64,000 nucleotides of DNA from Rhyacichthys aspro. Lineage: Eukaryota; Chordata; Actinopteri; Gobiiformes; Rhyacichthyidae. This document shows, in pieces, positions 21,894 through 36,800 of this stretch. A model generated the notes under the pieces. The model searched no databases. It was not told the origin of the DNA and worked only from the letters and a program-made list of their open reading frames with translations. The stretch is taken from contig CM072167.1 of the NCBI GenBank assembly GCA_036850595.1, forward strand, positions 864,302 through 928,301. The letters run 5' to 3'. Positions within the stretch are counted from its first letter, which is position 1, and every line of letters begins with the position of its first letter. Both the position numbers and the translations under genes were made by a program.

Positions 21894-24800
21894 TTCATTT
21901 TCTACCGCTTATCCCATTTGTGGGGTCGTGGGTGGCTGGAGCCTATCCCAGCAGCTTTGGGCCTTAGGTGGGGTTGGCAGGGCTGACACTTTATATATAT
22001 ATATATATATATAGAAGCGGTTTGAATGAGCTCTCATTATGAGTCCAAAGTGAATGGTCTGATTTGGCGCTGTCACTTTAAGGCTCAGCTCTCCCGTGTT
22101 GGCTCCGCCCACTTATGACGTTACGTTATAGCTGTGTAAACTACGCTGGAAACAGACTGAAGTAAATACGGTACATCGTAGTAATAGCTTTTTCAGCAAT
22201 GGCATTACTGAGCCGTATTTCTTAGACCCAGAGTCTGACTCTGAGTTCGAAGAACATGAGCAAACACAAAAACCTCGAAGGCTTCTACAAGACGTTTCTA
22301 CTTGGTAAATGAGAAACTATTTATTGTGTATGTTTCTATGGTGTAGCCCGTAGCATAGCGCGTGTTAACTGCTTCTGTTTATAGGTGCACATGTGGAAAT
22401 GGCCGTACAATGCCTACTGAAGTTGAAAATGTATGCTGCCTGGAGACTCCTAAGGTAGCTGTTGTGCAGTGTATTGAAAGTAAAGTAAAAGTATTGACGG
22501 TAAGTAAGCTAACACAGTAGCAGCGATGCTCCTCTGTGCGTCTGAGCTGCAGAGCACGGCACTTGTTGACAGTTCAGGAGAGAGGGGCTGGAGGAGTGTG
22601 GAGGAGCACTTCCTGGAGAGGAGTGGTTTATTTCACATATTGACGTCATTGCGTGAAACAGCTCGTTGAAAGGACTGTAGCTCAAATTAAATAAATTACT
22701 ATGTGTTTGAGGTAGAAACAACGTTAGAACATGGTTAAAAGCTCAGAAAAGTCGATTTAGCATAATATGGGACCTTTAAGGTCAGTGTTCATGACTCAAC
22801 CTTAAGAAAGAGACTGGGCCAAAATGGCATTTATGGCAGAGTTCCAAGGCTAAAACCACTACTGACCAAAAAGAACACAAAGGCTTGTCTCACTTTTGCC
22901 AAAAAAAAACATCTTGATGATCCCTAAGACTTTTGATAAAAAACTCTGTGGACTGAAAGGTGTGTGTGTCCCGTTACATCTGGCACAAAAGTAACACAGC
23001 GTAATACCAAGAGTCAAATATTGTGGTTGTAGTGTGATGGTCAGGGGCTGCTTTGCTGTTTCAGGTCCTCATTGACTTGCTGTGATTGACGGAACCATAA
23101 ATTCTGCTATCTAACAAAAAATCCTAAAAGAGAATGTTTGGCCATCAGTTTGTGATCTCGAGCTGAATACTGAAAAACCACTCAATGTGGCCGAATTAAT
23201 TCTGCAAAGGGGGGGCCAAAATTCCTTCACAGCAATGTGAAAGACTCATTGCCAGTTATCACAAATGCTTGATTGCAGTTATTGCTGCTGAGGGCAGCAC
23301 AACCAGTTATTAGGTTAAGGGGGCATAGGGCTAGGTAGGTTTGGAAAGCTTTTATCCCTTAATAAATAAAATAATCAATAACAAATACTTTTCACCACAC
23401 AGTAGGTTTGGTCTTCTCTGCTCAGGCCAGCCCCAGATGAGAGATATAGGAAAGTTTGAGATGAATGTATCAATAAATGAGTAAAACAATGTTGTTCTGT
23501 GTAGTTTGTAGAAGAAGAATGTAGAATATTTGCCAACTGCAGATTAGGCCCTCTTGCTCTGAAATTAATAACTTTCTATTTTTCCACATTTACCTGCAGT
23601 CCAATGACACACTGGCCAGCCTTAATCTTCTCCTCGTCAAACTGTCGAGCTGCTTTATCTGCATATTTTACACCAATATCAATTTTTGTGTCCATCCCTT
23701 TGGTCTTTGCCTGAAACAAAAAGTACATGTCAGACAACAGACCCTCACAGAGCCCTGCACTGTTTGCACATGCTCTCTCACCATGCTGGCCAATGCAAGC
23801 AGCGAGGTCTGGACTTGAGTCATGTTCCCATTTTCAAACAGGTCATTGGCCTCGAAGATGTCACTGGGCTTGAGGCCATATGCCAGCATGGCTTTGATGA
23901 AGTTCCCCAGGTTTTCCAGCTGCAACGAACAAGAGACTGTTGAGGCGTTTTTCATAGAGGCATCAATGAGCCCATACGCCTCTTTAATAGTCTTTATCCC
24001 TTTGATAAACAAGGGAATGGTTCCCACACTAATGCACAACATTAGTTAGACACGTGTTAGAGTCATGCATTTATGTGTAATTTTGGTTAACAATATTGCC
24101 AGGATTCTATTTGGTGTTTTATTTTGGTCCACCTCAGATGATTTGAATTCACAATTATAATACCAGAACTTTTTTTATTTTTTTTTTTTTACATGTAAAA
24201 TGCATAGAACCTACATTTAATTATCAAAACTGAGACAGACTTTGTTCCCTATATTCACTCCTGCGGCCAATTAACAGTCAGCAGTTTATCTTGCCTCTTT
24301 TTATATGTTTGACCTGTGTGAGGAAGCTGTTGGACCTAAAGAGACTCCAGCAGCACAGGAAAAAACATACACAAGAAATACACACAAAAAACATAGCCCT
24401 AAAGAGAGCAAACTGAAATGTTTCAGTAGAACCATTTTGCCACTGTGCTGCTGAGTGGATTAACCTATCAGCCTGCATATAGAGATACAAAAATAATTCC
24501 ATACACTCATGTGCATGCTACTACACACATATACACACTGACACATGCACAGATTTGGTTGATTTCAGTTTAGTTTGTTGGATAATGTTGACGAACCCCA
24601 GAATAATCCAGTTTATTAATACATTTGAATGTATGACACACAAACGGGCCCGGCACACAGATACATGAAGAGATGAAAATTTGAATGAAATAATTTCATA
24701 AACATGTTTTTTGAGGAACACCTAGAAAATTAAAATAACAATTATAATCACAAACATATTGCAAAAGAAAACCACTCCAGGTCTGTTTAGACCCATGTTG

Positions 24801-27800
24801 TGTGTCTAAGGGTTAATACACTATAGAGTCCAGCAAAAATCTCTATGTCAGTTGGTTTCTTCATCTCACCTTGTGCCAGTTGAGCTGTGAGTGACTGATT
24901 TTCTTCACTGATCCGGGCTGGATCTTGTTAATGAGTCTGAAAAAGAGGAGGCAACACCATCAGGTCAGATTGCTCCAGACTCTGGAGTTTTGGGAGAACA
25001 TTTCACTCATTGTTCACAATTCTGTTTCAGCAACTTCAGCACACTGCTGCAACCTGATTTTCAATTTCAGGTTTGGAAAAGATCATATAATCACTGAAAC
25101 ATTGTTTTACTGACTCACTTGACTTAAATATCAGAGTTACAGTCCTGAAAACATGACAAGGGATTATTCATGTGATAATACCACACCATGGGATTTTGAT
25201 ACATTTTGAGCCAAAAGTGAGCAAATCTGGCACATACCAGCAACCTTTGGGTCAGGTTTGAGAAGACCAAGACCAACATGCCTCCTGTTAGTCTATAGTG
25301 TTCTCAGTCTGGCCTCTCAACTGTACTTTGTGTCTTAACGTGGTCTAACGCTGGAGAATCTAGAATAGAAACAGCTGACACACTCTTCTTCATATTAACA
25401 CCACTTCCTCTTGATTCAACTGACGGCACCACTGCTCGAATCCTTGCACTTACTCGCACAGGATGACTCCATCTTTGAGGCCTTTCTGAAAGTTTTCCCC
25501 GATGCTCATTCCTGTCATCTCCTCGATCCAAAAGCGAAGCTCCTCCTCCTTCTGTGTGTCATACTTTTGAGCGATCTGAAAGGACACACAATGCACTTAG
25601 TCACTCAGTCATGCAGGCTCATATCTTTCTGAACAAAGGTGGGAGGTAAGTAGATACTAGGAAGGAAATGCAGTTTATGAGTACATTTTCTGAAACATGC
25701 TTTACATTTTAGAGCATAGCTCCACTCCTTTTGACTTTAAAACTGAGGGCTGAGTCAAAGTAGGTGGCACTGCCACCTAAGGTCCTGAGTGCTATCCCCA
25801 AACTGTTACTGACGCACAAGCAGTAAAGTAGTAATAGTATTCAAAAGTATTCAACTGTCAATTGACTTTCCATCCATCCATTCTCTTCACTTATTCCCAT
25901 TAGGGGTCGCGGGTGACTGGAGCCTATGCCAGCAACTTTGGGCCTTAGGCGGGGTACGCCCAATTGCCAGTTAGTCACAGGGCTGACGCATAGAGACGGA
26001 CTCTGACAGACAACCATTCACTCTCATATTCATTCACTAGGGATACTTTAGAGTTGCCAATTGACCTATACATGCATGTCTTTGGGCAGTTGGAGGAAGC
26101 TGGAGGACCCAGAGAGAACCCACAGTGACAGGGAGGACATGCAGACTCCTCACAGATAGGGCAGAGTTAGCGGAGGATGTTTGAGTCGGCCAGAGTTAGC
26201 CCAGGATGCTGGAGTCGGCCAGAGTGCACCCCAACAATTTACTTTCAATACAGCTCAATATCACAGCAACACAAGACGACACACCTGTCCTTAGAGTAGA
26301 CCTAAGCATTTTAAGGCCCGGGGGCCACATCAGGCCCTCGCACCCACCCCTGTCTGACCCTCAGGAGGCTTGTGTCAGAAAAGGAATTAATTCAAGAGTG
26401 TAGACCATGTACAGTACTTAATACAAATGTGACACTTTTATTTTGAAGGCACTCAAGACTCTTTGCCAATTAGTGTCAACAATAATAAAACACTCACCTT
26501 TTCACTCTGTTCATGTTATGTCAGCTGAGTTAGGCAGGTATTTTTGTGTGGTGAGGGGAAGCTGGAATAGACTCTTAGCGTTAAAAGTGTATTAAGGGCA
26601 TAGTAAACGTTGTTGAGGATAAATTCTGATTTCTCAGTTCAGGCCTTGTTTGGAAGTCGCTGCACAGTAGAAGGAGCTAATATCATTAGTGTTTCTGCAG
26701 GTGACTAGACTTAACTTAAGTGTTTTTTGAGTCATTTTCTCAGGTGTCAATACACATGTTGAGCCAGGCCTAGTTTTAGAACAAAATGTAATGGTGGATC
26801 TTAAACAGAGGATGATTTAGCTGTAATGGTGGCATAGATTTCACATATTTTTGCTTATAGTTTAAACTTTATACAATATGTGTTACTGAGTGCGAGTTTA
26901 CCATGTTGGCTCTTACAACAATATCTGTATCGCAGAACGAATTTGTATTGTAATAACTTTATAGTCTTACATTTAATAGACACATCTTTTTAGTACATTT
27001 AAATCACAAATTTTCCCAATATTGTGCTGCGATAATTTTAGGGAGAGAGGGAGGACAGAGATGTGTCCAGACCAGTTATATATAGAACATTTGCATACAG
27101 TGTATCTGGTATTTAGATATAAGACCTGAATAGTCTTTTAAGATTTAGTTGTTTTACTTGTACTCAAGTAATATTCTTTTTAACTAGTTCTGCTTCTTCT
27201 GTCCCTAAGTGGCAAACTGCAATCTGTGGGAGGAGCTCTGTGCAGTGAGCTCAGCCACAACACAGTGAAAAGAGTGTTTACTACTTACACTGCAGGACTG
27301 ACTTACATTTACAGAACTAAAGAACTACGGAAGACAGTGATTATCATAAATAAGACCTCTAACTGAGCTACAGTGACAAAGCAATTTCCCTTGTGGATCA
27401 ATAAAGTCGACACACTTAGATAGATAGATAATACATGCCATTGATTTTTTGATTTTATCCTAGATAAAAATGCTGCAAATTCTATTTAGTAAAGTTCTCT
27501 AGAGCATATCCTAAAACTCAATCCTACAGAAAAGGTTTCTGGGTTAATTATGCACAAAACTGTACAAAACTGTTTATAATGAACTGTATATAACTGTTTT
27601 CTGAGCTTTAAAACAGTAAATAATAGACATAGGGCTGCACCTTCCTGAGACAGGTCTAATTTCACCCACAGATGTAACACTCAGAGCACTAACATAAGAT
27701 TAGAGAGGAGACTTTTTCCCTTCCCTCTCCCATCAGTTATTTTCAGCAGCCGTCAACTTTCAGGCATCGGAAAAAAGGATCAAATTGACTTGGCACTACC

Positions 27801-30800
27801 ATTAACCTCAAATTCTTAAGAGAACAATCTGGAAGAGGCATCTTGGAAGAGAAAAGCAGAGTACCGCCCCCAGACCAAATATGTGTTGACTCCTTTGCAG
27901 CCATTTCCCGATGACACTCATAAGATATCCAGCTGCAGTGTGAAGAGCAAGAGCAGTGGAATGACTGAACAAACACATCATTAAAATATAACCCCCTCTC
28001 TACAAATTAGTTGGTTAGTTAGTTAGTAAGTTAGTTAGACACCAACACACAGTCAAGACTAATACAACAGACAGAGCTCATTGTACTTTCGATCAGCTTG
28101 CCATTACCCTAATTTAAACAGCAAATAAGCAGAACAACAACCAGATCAACGACAACATTGCAACAACGAGGAGGTTTGAATATCTTAAAAGAAAGGCAAA
28201 GAAGGAGGTAATATCGGCTCTCATTCTGGTGGCTTTTGACAACTTGCTCTGCTGGTGAAGTCACGTTGTTAAGATATTTATAACTTCTGACCAACTCAAA
28301 CAGTCTCTTCTCAAAAAGTCCTAAAACAGACTTACACAGAACTGTGCTTGACATCTGTTTCTGTGTCTGCACTGAGAAACAGACAGCATACACTTCAGTG
28401 GATTCAAAAAGAAACGTGTTCCCTCTGAACCATAGGCCCTAATGTCTCAAAAACAGATTTAAACCAACTGTAAAGGCAGTAAATGAATGTCAACAAAAGT
28501 GTGTCCATTTGATTCCCATAGTCTCTTTTATTCTTATCACATTAATTAACATGTTGTGACATAATTTTGTGGTTATTTGTTTAGCAAAGGTACATTAGTG
28601 TAATTGGTTTGTATTTGGAAACATCAGGGGCACTTATGAAGGCTAACATCTGCTACCTGGTGTCGATGGTCCTGACCAGTGCCCGTTATTTTTTTAAAGG
28701 TTTTTGTGACCACAACACAAAAATGATGCATATTATTAAATATCATGAATATGGAATCTCTTTCTTTCATAGTGTACCAAGTGATAAAGAAGAGTATAAA
28801 TAGAGTATTACTGTTAATGCAGGATTGTAATCTTTCACATTTAGAGAACCCTTTTCATGGTAATCAAGATAAAAGTTGTGTGCTTTATTCCTCTCTCTTC
28901 CAATACTCTATTGTCCAGTGTCAGGGGAAGAGATTTCATATGAAGTCTTCATATGAAATGAGTATGTCTGGTTTTATGTACCATGGGGAAAAGGGCTTCA
29001 AGATTGATCGCATTTGCGATTTTATTGCAATATTTTAAAACAAGATTTCCTAATTGGAGAGGCACGCGATTACTGGTCACATTACAGACATCTGGCGAGA
29101 GTAGAGTTGCGCCTCTAGTCTAGAAAATCACAAAGACATGCATGTATAGGTTAATTGGTGACTCTAAAGTGCCCCTAGTGGATGAATTCGAGAGTGAATG
29201 GTTGTCTGTCAATGTATGTCTCTAAGTGTCAGCCCTGTGACGAACTGGCCACTGTCCAGGGTGTACCCCGCCTAAGGCCCAAAGCTGCTGGGATAGGCTC
29301 CAGCCACCCGCGACTCCACGAGTGGGATAAGCGGTAGAAAATGAATGAATGAATGAACCTAGATTTATCAGGATGATAAAGAACTAGATAATATAATAAG
29401 AACTTGACCGATGACCGAATTTCATTAACCAATTAATCAATATGCTCTATACTTCACATACTTTATGTATACAGTATAGGTTTAGAGCCTACTGTTATAT
29501 CAGACTAGCACTGCACATAATGTAATGTACCTGCACAGGTTTGTTTAAATGCATAGTTGATGAAAAATCATCTGTTGCCCTTGATTGGTGCGCGTTCTGA
29601 ATTAATTAGTGCGTGTTTATGCAGGTCGCTTCAATTGCTGTGTGCGCGGGCTAACGTTAGCTGCTAAGACAAGTGCCAAGGGGAAAGTGCAAGAGACTAA
29701 GGAGCCGGTCCTTTTGAGGATTTTTATTGAGTTGTGAGGGTAATACACTGCGAGAGCGCTCAGGTCTCAACACTGGACACAGGTGAGTTTAGACCCATTA
29801 GAGTTTAGTTTGTCTTACTTGTGTCTAACTTTCGCGCTGAGCCTGCCCCTTATCTCTGCTGCATCAACGTCTATGTTTACTATAGGCTACTGTGTAGCTG
29901 ATCTAAACTAAAACAAACATGTAAAGGGAGCAACCTTTTGCAGAAATTGCAAATTGTATGGAAACGTGCCCCTGAAGTAGGAATAGACGTGTAAAAAGAA
30001 GAAACTGCCATTTGCTGAGTAAAGGTGGAGCGCTGCGTCAGGAGCGTCTTTTTTATGTATCAGAAACAGCGAAGGTTTCTTAGTTTATAATATAGGCTGC
30101 AGTGTGTAGCGGATAAAGTGAATTTAACTAAAGTAGAACTGCCTTTGTAGTGCTACGTGTTGAGTAAAAGGCTCTTGTATGTTCGTTAACAAGGGCCGAG
30201 TTAAGGGCTTTAAAATAAAATAAAAACAAAGAATCAACATAAGCACCTTAATAATAATAATATTTTAAAAAAGGCTTTAGTTTGAAAAAAGCTACTAATT
30301 CGTTGTCAATTATTCATATTTGCCAGCTAATAAACAGTTTTTGTACATTAATTCTAATAAAACGGAAAAATCAGTTGATGTCATGCATGCGGCTAATGGT
30401 TAATATAATTGATTGATTATTATAATTGATCATGAAGGCATTTGACAATTGGTCATATAGTCATAAGAAAATGCACAAAATGTGCATCCCTAGCACATAC
30501 TTTTAGTCAGGTTGCTATTCTGGAGCGTTACCATCAATATAAACACAGTTACATTGGAGCTGAAAGTGGCAGAGTTTTTTGCTGCTACGACAGACTTATG
30601 GACAAGTCATACAGCCTTACTGTACATTATATTAATGAAGATTTTGAACTTAAAACTCACTTCTTCCTAGAAGATAACACAGGAAAATATTGCAGCAGGT
30701 CGGAGAGAGGGACAGGCCTGTTGGACGAAAAACTTGTCTGCATTACCATGAACTATGCATCAAATATGGTGAAGGCTGCACAACTCAGTGACTGGGCCAG

Positions 30801-33800
30801 AATAGAATGCTTTGGACACAGATTACATCTAGCAATTGGTTAAGTTAGTATTGTGTGTCTGTGTATATAAACAAGGGATAGGATTTTACTACTGTCCACT
30901 TTACTAATTATCCATGATGAATGCAAGGGGGTTAGAAAAGGATCCTCTACTGGAGTTCACAGATCCTCTCTCTGGGGAGGAGTATGTTAGCATCTCCTAC
31001 CTCAAGCCAGTTCTCCACTATCTGGCCACATCTATGCTAGCTGCTGATGCTGAGGACACTGAGTCGACTAGGTCAATTAAAGCCAAGTTCTAGGCATACC
31101 TCAGTGATAAATATAGTTACCCCAACACTCAAGACCTTTTGGATGTTGCTTCATTTTTGGACCCCAGATTCAAGAAACAGTACATCAGTGCATACAACAT
31201 CCCTGCCATCAAAAGCCGACTGAAGACACAGAAGCTAGAAATGAAATGACAAGTACGTACATTTAACCAGGATAATTTAAAAAAATTGATTATATTATTT
31301 TCACAAACATACATATACTGTAGGGCTAAGCGATTAATCGAATTAATGTTTGCTGCACTCTGCACTTTATTTGTTAGTGCTTTATATTATGTTTACAAGG
31401 CTTGATGTTAACCCTTAAAACACCAAGCCACTTTTCATATTTTTTCATATCTGTCTGTGTATTAATGCATGTATAATCTTAACCCTTTCAAGCACAGTCA
31501 AGTAATACACATCTTTTTTTTTTCAGAACAATCTGGGCTATCAGAATATGTATGCTATGTATTATGTCACACGAATGGATTAAAAGTTATATGACTATAT
31601 AAACAAAACAAAACAAAAAAAAAGAAAAAGAAAATTGAATTTCACAGAATTTAATCTAAAAACACAGAGAACAACAATGAACAAGCTTTTCAATTTGCAA
31701 TTTTTATTCTCTCAGGCCTTGGCTATCAGTAAAAAAACCAAAAACTATCTAACACACACACAACAAAAAATATTTACATTTTTACATTATTACTCCACTT
31801 GTTTTCATTTTTACTTGTGCCAGTCCTTGAAGCAGTTCCTGTCTGGAACAAGACAGAGGGCCACATTGCATATCTCACATTTCCAGGGGGTGGACTGTTG
31901 GACTGCTCTGGTTGTTGTGCAGAGGATGCACTTTTTCTCCCAACTGTGGTTGCTTTTATCCTCTGTTTGGTAGATAGGCACGGGAATGTGTGAGCTCTGT
32001 GCTTTCTCAGGAGGGACTCTCACAGTAACACCACAGAGCTGGGCTGTCAGCTCTTCCATGAACCCTCTTTGGCTCATGGGTTACTGCTGCTTCTCCTTAC
32101 AAGGATCCTTGTACAGGAGATAACTGTTAGTGGCTGCGATGTCCATAAAATGAAAAAAGAGGGTATAGTACCATCTGTTGCATCTGTGGTGCACAGAATA
32201 GTATTGGATCAGCTGGTCTGAGAAGTCAACACCTCCCATGTGCTTGTTGTACTCCACAACAGGTGTTGGGCATGGGAAAGATGTTGTCATCCAGTTGCCA
32301 TCTGGAGTTTTCATCCTCCTCTTCACATTGGCTCCTTCAAATGCTGGGTGGATTGTGGAGCAGACAGAGACCTCTCGTGTGTCCATCCATTTGACAAAAA
32401 CAAGTGGGTCTTGGCGGATCCACCTGATGGAGCCTCTTGAAACTTTCTTCGGCAGGGCATTTGCAGCTATTTGAGGGCACTCTTTCCTGTTGTCTCTGTA
32501 GGTACCACATGCTCCAATGTTGATGTCATACAGATCCCTTAAAAGCTTTGGGCTTGTGTAAAAATTGTCCGTGTATACATTGAAGCCACTGCCGAGGTAT
32601 GCTGGGTTGATTAGCGACATCACTGAGTCATAGGCAAGTCCAACTCCTGAAGGAAACTGGTTCTTGCCTGTGTACACAGTAAAATCAATGGTGTAACCGT
32701 TGCTGCTGTCTGCCAACACAAAAAGCTTGAAACCCCATTTAGTGGGTTTTGCCTTCATATACTGGGTCATGCTGGTATGAGCCCTGGTTGCCACCATCCG
32801 CTCATCAATATCCAGGTTCTGCCGGGGGTGGTAGCGGGCCTTACAAGAATCCTAGATGGAGACCAGAAGGGGCTTCAGGCTAAACAGACGGTCATGGTCT
32901 GGTGTCCCCTTCTTCTTATCATTGTACACATCTTTTTCAGCAACACTCATGTGAACATTCCACGATATTGCCAGGAACCTGTTACGTGGCACGACACTGG
33001 CTGGGAAGGTCTGGTTAAAAATGCTACCAGTTTTCCAGTAATCCTGGACTGCACACAGCTTCACCAGGGCAAAATAGAAGTTCAGTCCCAAAAACTTCTG
33101 TAACTTCTGGGTGGTGATGTCTGACCATGAAAATTTTTTGCCCTGTGCAATGTTTTTTGCAGCCTGCTTGTTGGTGTTCGACACAGGGTTTGCAGAACAT
33201 CATCTGTAAAAAACAGCTTGAAAAGGTCCAATGGGGTGTATGTACTGGTGCTCAGCTGATGTCCGGGGTTTCTTGCTGGAAGGAACCTTTTTTTCCCTGG
33301 AGCTGTATCTGGATCATCCTCTGTTTTCCAGAATGTGACTGAGGCTGCTGAGAGTGGTCTAAAAGGAGCTCTGGATCTACATCCACCTCTGGACCTGGCT
33401 CGTCCCCTTCTGGATGCTAAGTGGTTCCTCTTCTTCCCAGCAGAGGTTGATGGCTCCTCCTCCTCTTCAGAAGAAGAAAGCCGGTAGTCCACTTTCCCTC
33501 TGCATGTGGTTCGTTGCCTTCTGGAGAGCTGAAGTGCTGGATTGGTACTCTCTGAAAGGGGACTGAGCACAGCAGGCACAGCAGCAGAATGGGTGGATGG
33601 GAGGATGGGTGAAACATGAGGGCTGGCCTTTTGTTGATAATTACCAATGCAATACAAGCAATAAAGGCATAATGAAAAAAAAAACAAAAAACAACCCAAC
33701 ATTTTTGTAATAAAAAATGTATTTTTTTTTTTTCAAATTAACTCAAAATTAGGCCACTTACTCCTCAACTGGGTCAAGTCCCTCCTGGTAGACCACCTCC

Positions 33801-36800
33801 TCATCTGTCAGAAAGGACTCTGCTCCTGACTCAGAGCTGCTGGTTAGCTCTGATTCATCACCGGGCTGTGTAACTAAATTCACCGCCCCCTCAGTGGTGA
33901 AAAGTTTCTTCTATATGCCATAGTGCTGAAAATAAATTTCCTTTCTCCAATGAGTTCTGAAAGGAACTTTTTGTTTGTCTATCTGTCTTTTTTATCAATG
34001 TATATCTATCACTAACAAAGTTTTCTTTCGTCTCTTTCTGATGCCTCAAAACCCACAAATTGACACATTTTTGCGCCATACGTTTGTTCAGTATAAAAAA
34101 TAATACACTGAATATATTATAAAAATAAAACAATAACTTTTTTTATTTAGTCTTTATTTAAGTCTGAGTAAATGCAACATACAATGTGCCACATGTGCAT
34201 TTAAAATGCGCAATAATTTGTAAGCTTATACATAAAGTTTGTGTACATTTTTATGGGCAAAAGTTGTGTGTAAATGTTTCTTTTAGCAATAAGCTTTGTT
34301 TTCGATACTGGTACATAACTATTTTCTCTCAAGTTGATCTTTGGCTACTCCTGATTGGGTGCCAACCTCATAACAACAGGAGACGAAGAATTCGGAGACT
34401 CTAGCTGGCCGAAAGTCCGACCAAAAGTCATCATTGTTTACGTCAAGCCTCAAAATGGAGGTCCGCTATCGTGATTTACATATTTTGATCACTAAATGTA
34501 ATAAATAATCACATTATGATGGTGTTAACGTGGTGGATTTACTGAGCGGAAAAAAAACGCTGCACTTAACGGCTGAATTGAAAACTTTAACGAAAGGATA
34601 TAATTGCCCCGAGCCCACTGTAGATTGCCTAAACACAATTTTTCCCATTAAGTTCTGTTGTGTAGTTTTAGAGCTATTCAGCAAAATGCGTGGGGGCGCC
34701 GGCGCCCAAGCGGAGTTATAAGGGTTAAACAAGTCAGTCACTTAAATAATGTAAAATGTAATTTGTATAAATTGATGCATGTATTGTCTAATTTTATATA
34801 GACCTCATCTACAAAATCATTTGTTGATCATATTTGTTGTTTGTTACTGAATAATGCAGAGAAAAAACAATTGCAAACAAATTGCAATATTGGTTGACAA
34901 AAATCGCAATTTCATTTTCTGGCAAAATCGTTAGGCCCTATTGGGGCCACAGTAAAAGCACCTCCAATTCCCTCATTCACTGAACCCAATTTTACCCAAA
35001 ATATATATATACAGTGGTCCCTCATTTATCGCAGGGTTACATTCTAAAAATAACCCGCAGGTAGTCGTAGGTAGGTAGTCCGTAAAGTAGTCAGCTTTAT
35101 TTTTACAATTATAATATATGTTTTAAGGCTGTAAAACCCCTCACTACACACTTTATACACTTTTCTCAGATAGGCATTAACATTTTCTCATATTTCTCTC
35201 TTGTTTAAACACTCCAAAAGTTCAAACCTTAGCATCTTCCTCTGCCTTTTGGGTGCGACCGCAGGTGCCTTTGTTGGTGCAGAACATTTCGTTGACATTG
35301 TGGGTTTTGTCGGGGAGAAAACTTGCAAACATACAGCACTTCAGAGTCACACTGCTAGCGATCGAACATTTATGTAAATGTGGCAAGCCGAACGCATTCT
35401 GTACTGTACAGGAGACACGGCATGAAGGAGATTGATTGACAATGGTCTACAGTCCCTTAGCCAATCAGGACGCAGAACACAATGCGCAAGTTCTCTCTTA
35501 GCCAATCAGGACACAGAACACAATGCGCGAGTTCTCCCATAGCCAATCAGGATGCAGAGCACAATGCGCGAGTTCTCCCTTAGCCAATCAGGACGCAGAA
35601 CACAATGTGCATTCATACACTGTAAAAAAAACAACCATGCAATCCGTGAAACAGAGAGGCCACGAAAGGTGAACCGCGTTATAGTGAGGGACAAGTGTAT
35701 TGAAAATGAAGCCTTTTGAGATGTTCAACTGTTCACATTTTCCTACAATAATCTTTTTATACCTAAGCTAACTTCAGCTAACATTTAGTTAGCGTTTTCA
35801 ATATTTAGAAACAAACCAGTTTGCTGTAAGCAGAACAGAGTAGCAAAACCTGAAGACCCAGTCACAGTTCATGCCTGTGAGCTCAAAAACAAGTAGGCCC
35901 AGAACATGTTCAGAATCTAGACAATGTTGTGGCTCCTCATTCTACAGGGACTAAACAAAAACCTCAGAAACCCTTAAAACTCTCACGATAATGTGCAATA
36001 TTAATGCAATGCCCAAGGCTGTTTTTCTCATTAAAATCTCCTCTATATGTAGTAAACAAACATTAAACTAGTCATATCCTGCAGTGGGGGAAATGTGGTT
36101 TCACTAAGCTGCAGCTGCTAAAGACGCGATGCAAAGACTGAAAAGGGGGCTACCACCAGCAGCAGCACTTCTAACATCACCTGTTTCTATCAAATATTGC
36201 CATTATACATATCTGTCATATTTGTCAGAAGAATAGTATTGTAGCTTGTTGTCTTATACAAATATGTGTTCCCCGATATCACTCTCTTAACTCTCTTAGA
36301 AAATGACAGCATAAGCTTGACATTAGCTATGTCGGAGTTCATAAAAAAAACAACCCTCTTCCATTTAATGTGAACTCTCATATCAATTTAAAGGTGACAT
36401 TCCCTGCAAAAAACACTTTTACGTAAGTTGTGGCTTACAGACATTTTTCATCATTTGACCTTAGAAAATATATGCTCTGCCACAAGGGCCAAGGCAACAA
36501 ATTTTTCATCATCTGGCAACCTGTTTTAGATCAGATAATGAAGTTTTCTAAAATATATGGTATTTCTATTACTTCTATTTTCTTACTATTATAATTACTA
36601 TAATTATTGACCTATCTTGGTTTGAGATGTCAAGAAGCCTATAATGGTAACAGGGTGGGAGTATTTGTGGATAGGGGTGTTATTTAGGGGAAAAAAAAAG
36701 AAAAATCATTACATTGTATTGTAATACGTTTTATATTTTATATACATAATATATGTTATAAGTATTACATAAAAACTTTGAAAAAAACAAAACAAAACAC

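Larger units (their letters stand above)
31408..34728 (-). mobile_element. Near-complete piggyBac transposon inserted in cnn3 intron 1
   Basis: TTAA at 31408-31411 and 34725-34728 flanks inverted ends: CCCTTAAAACACC on the left and CCCTTATAACTCC read from the right. The coding strand is minus. The transposase is complete in outline but carries two stop codons and a frameshift. Length is 3.3 kb, normal for an autonomous vertebrate piggyBac. It splits an older hAT relic, so it is the younger insertion. Confidence 0.9.
28994..34940 (+). mobile_element. hAT relic (ZBED-like transposase) with later insertions
   Basis: Two transposase pieces (30442-30843 and 30917-31249) lie inside a region whose ends share a rough inverted similarity: GCATTTGCGATTTTATTGCA near 29010 and, from the right, TGAAATTGCGATTTTTGTCA near 34905. 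A LINE repeat (29131-29357) and the piggyBac (31408-34728) interrupt it. A second inverted pair, TAGGGCTAAGCGATT at 31321 and TAGGGCCTAACGATT read from 34940, could be the ends of a separate miniature element. No clean 8-bp duplication is found at either pair, so the outer limits are uncertain. Confidence 0.4.

Noticed and set aside
21684..21986. Open frames of alternating Ile and Tyr
   Set aside because: Translation of (AT)n; not coding.
35457..35612. CRISPR-like array of ~41-bp units
   Set aside because: Whole units repeat with no unique spacers, inside a vertebrate miniature element.
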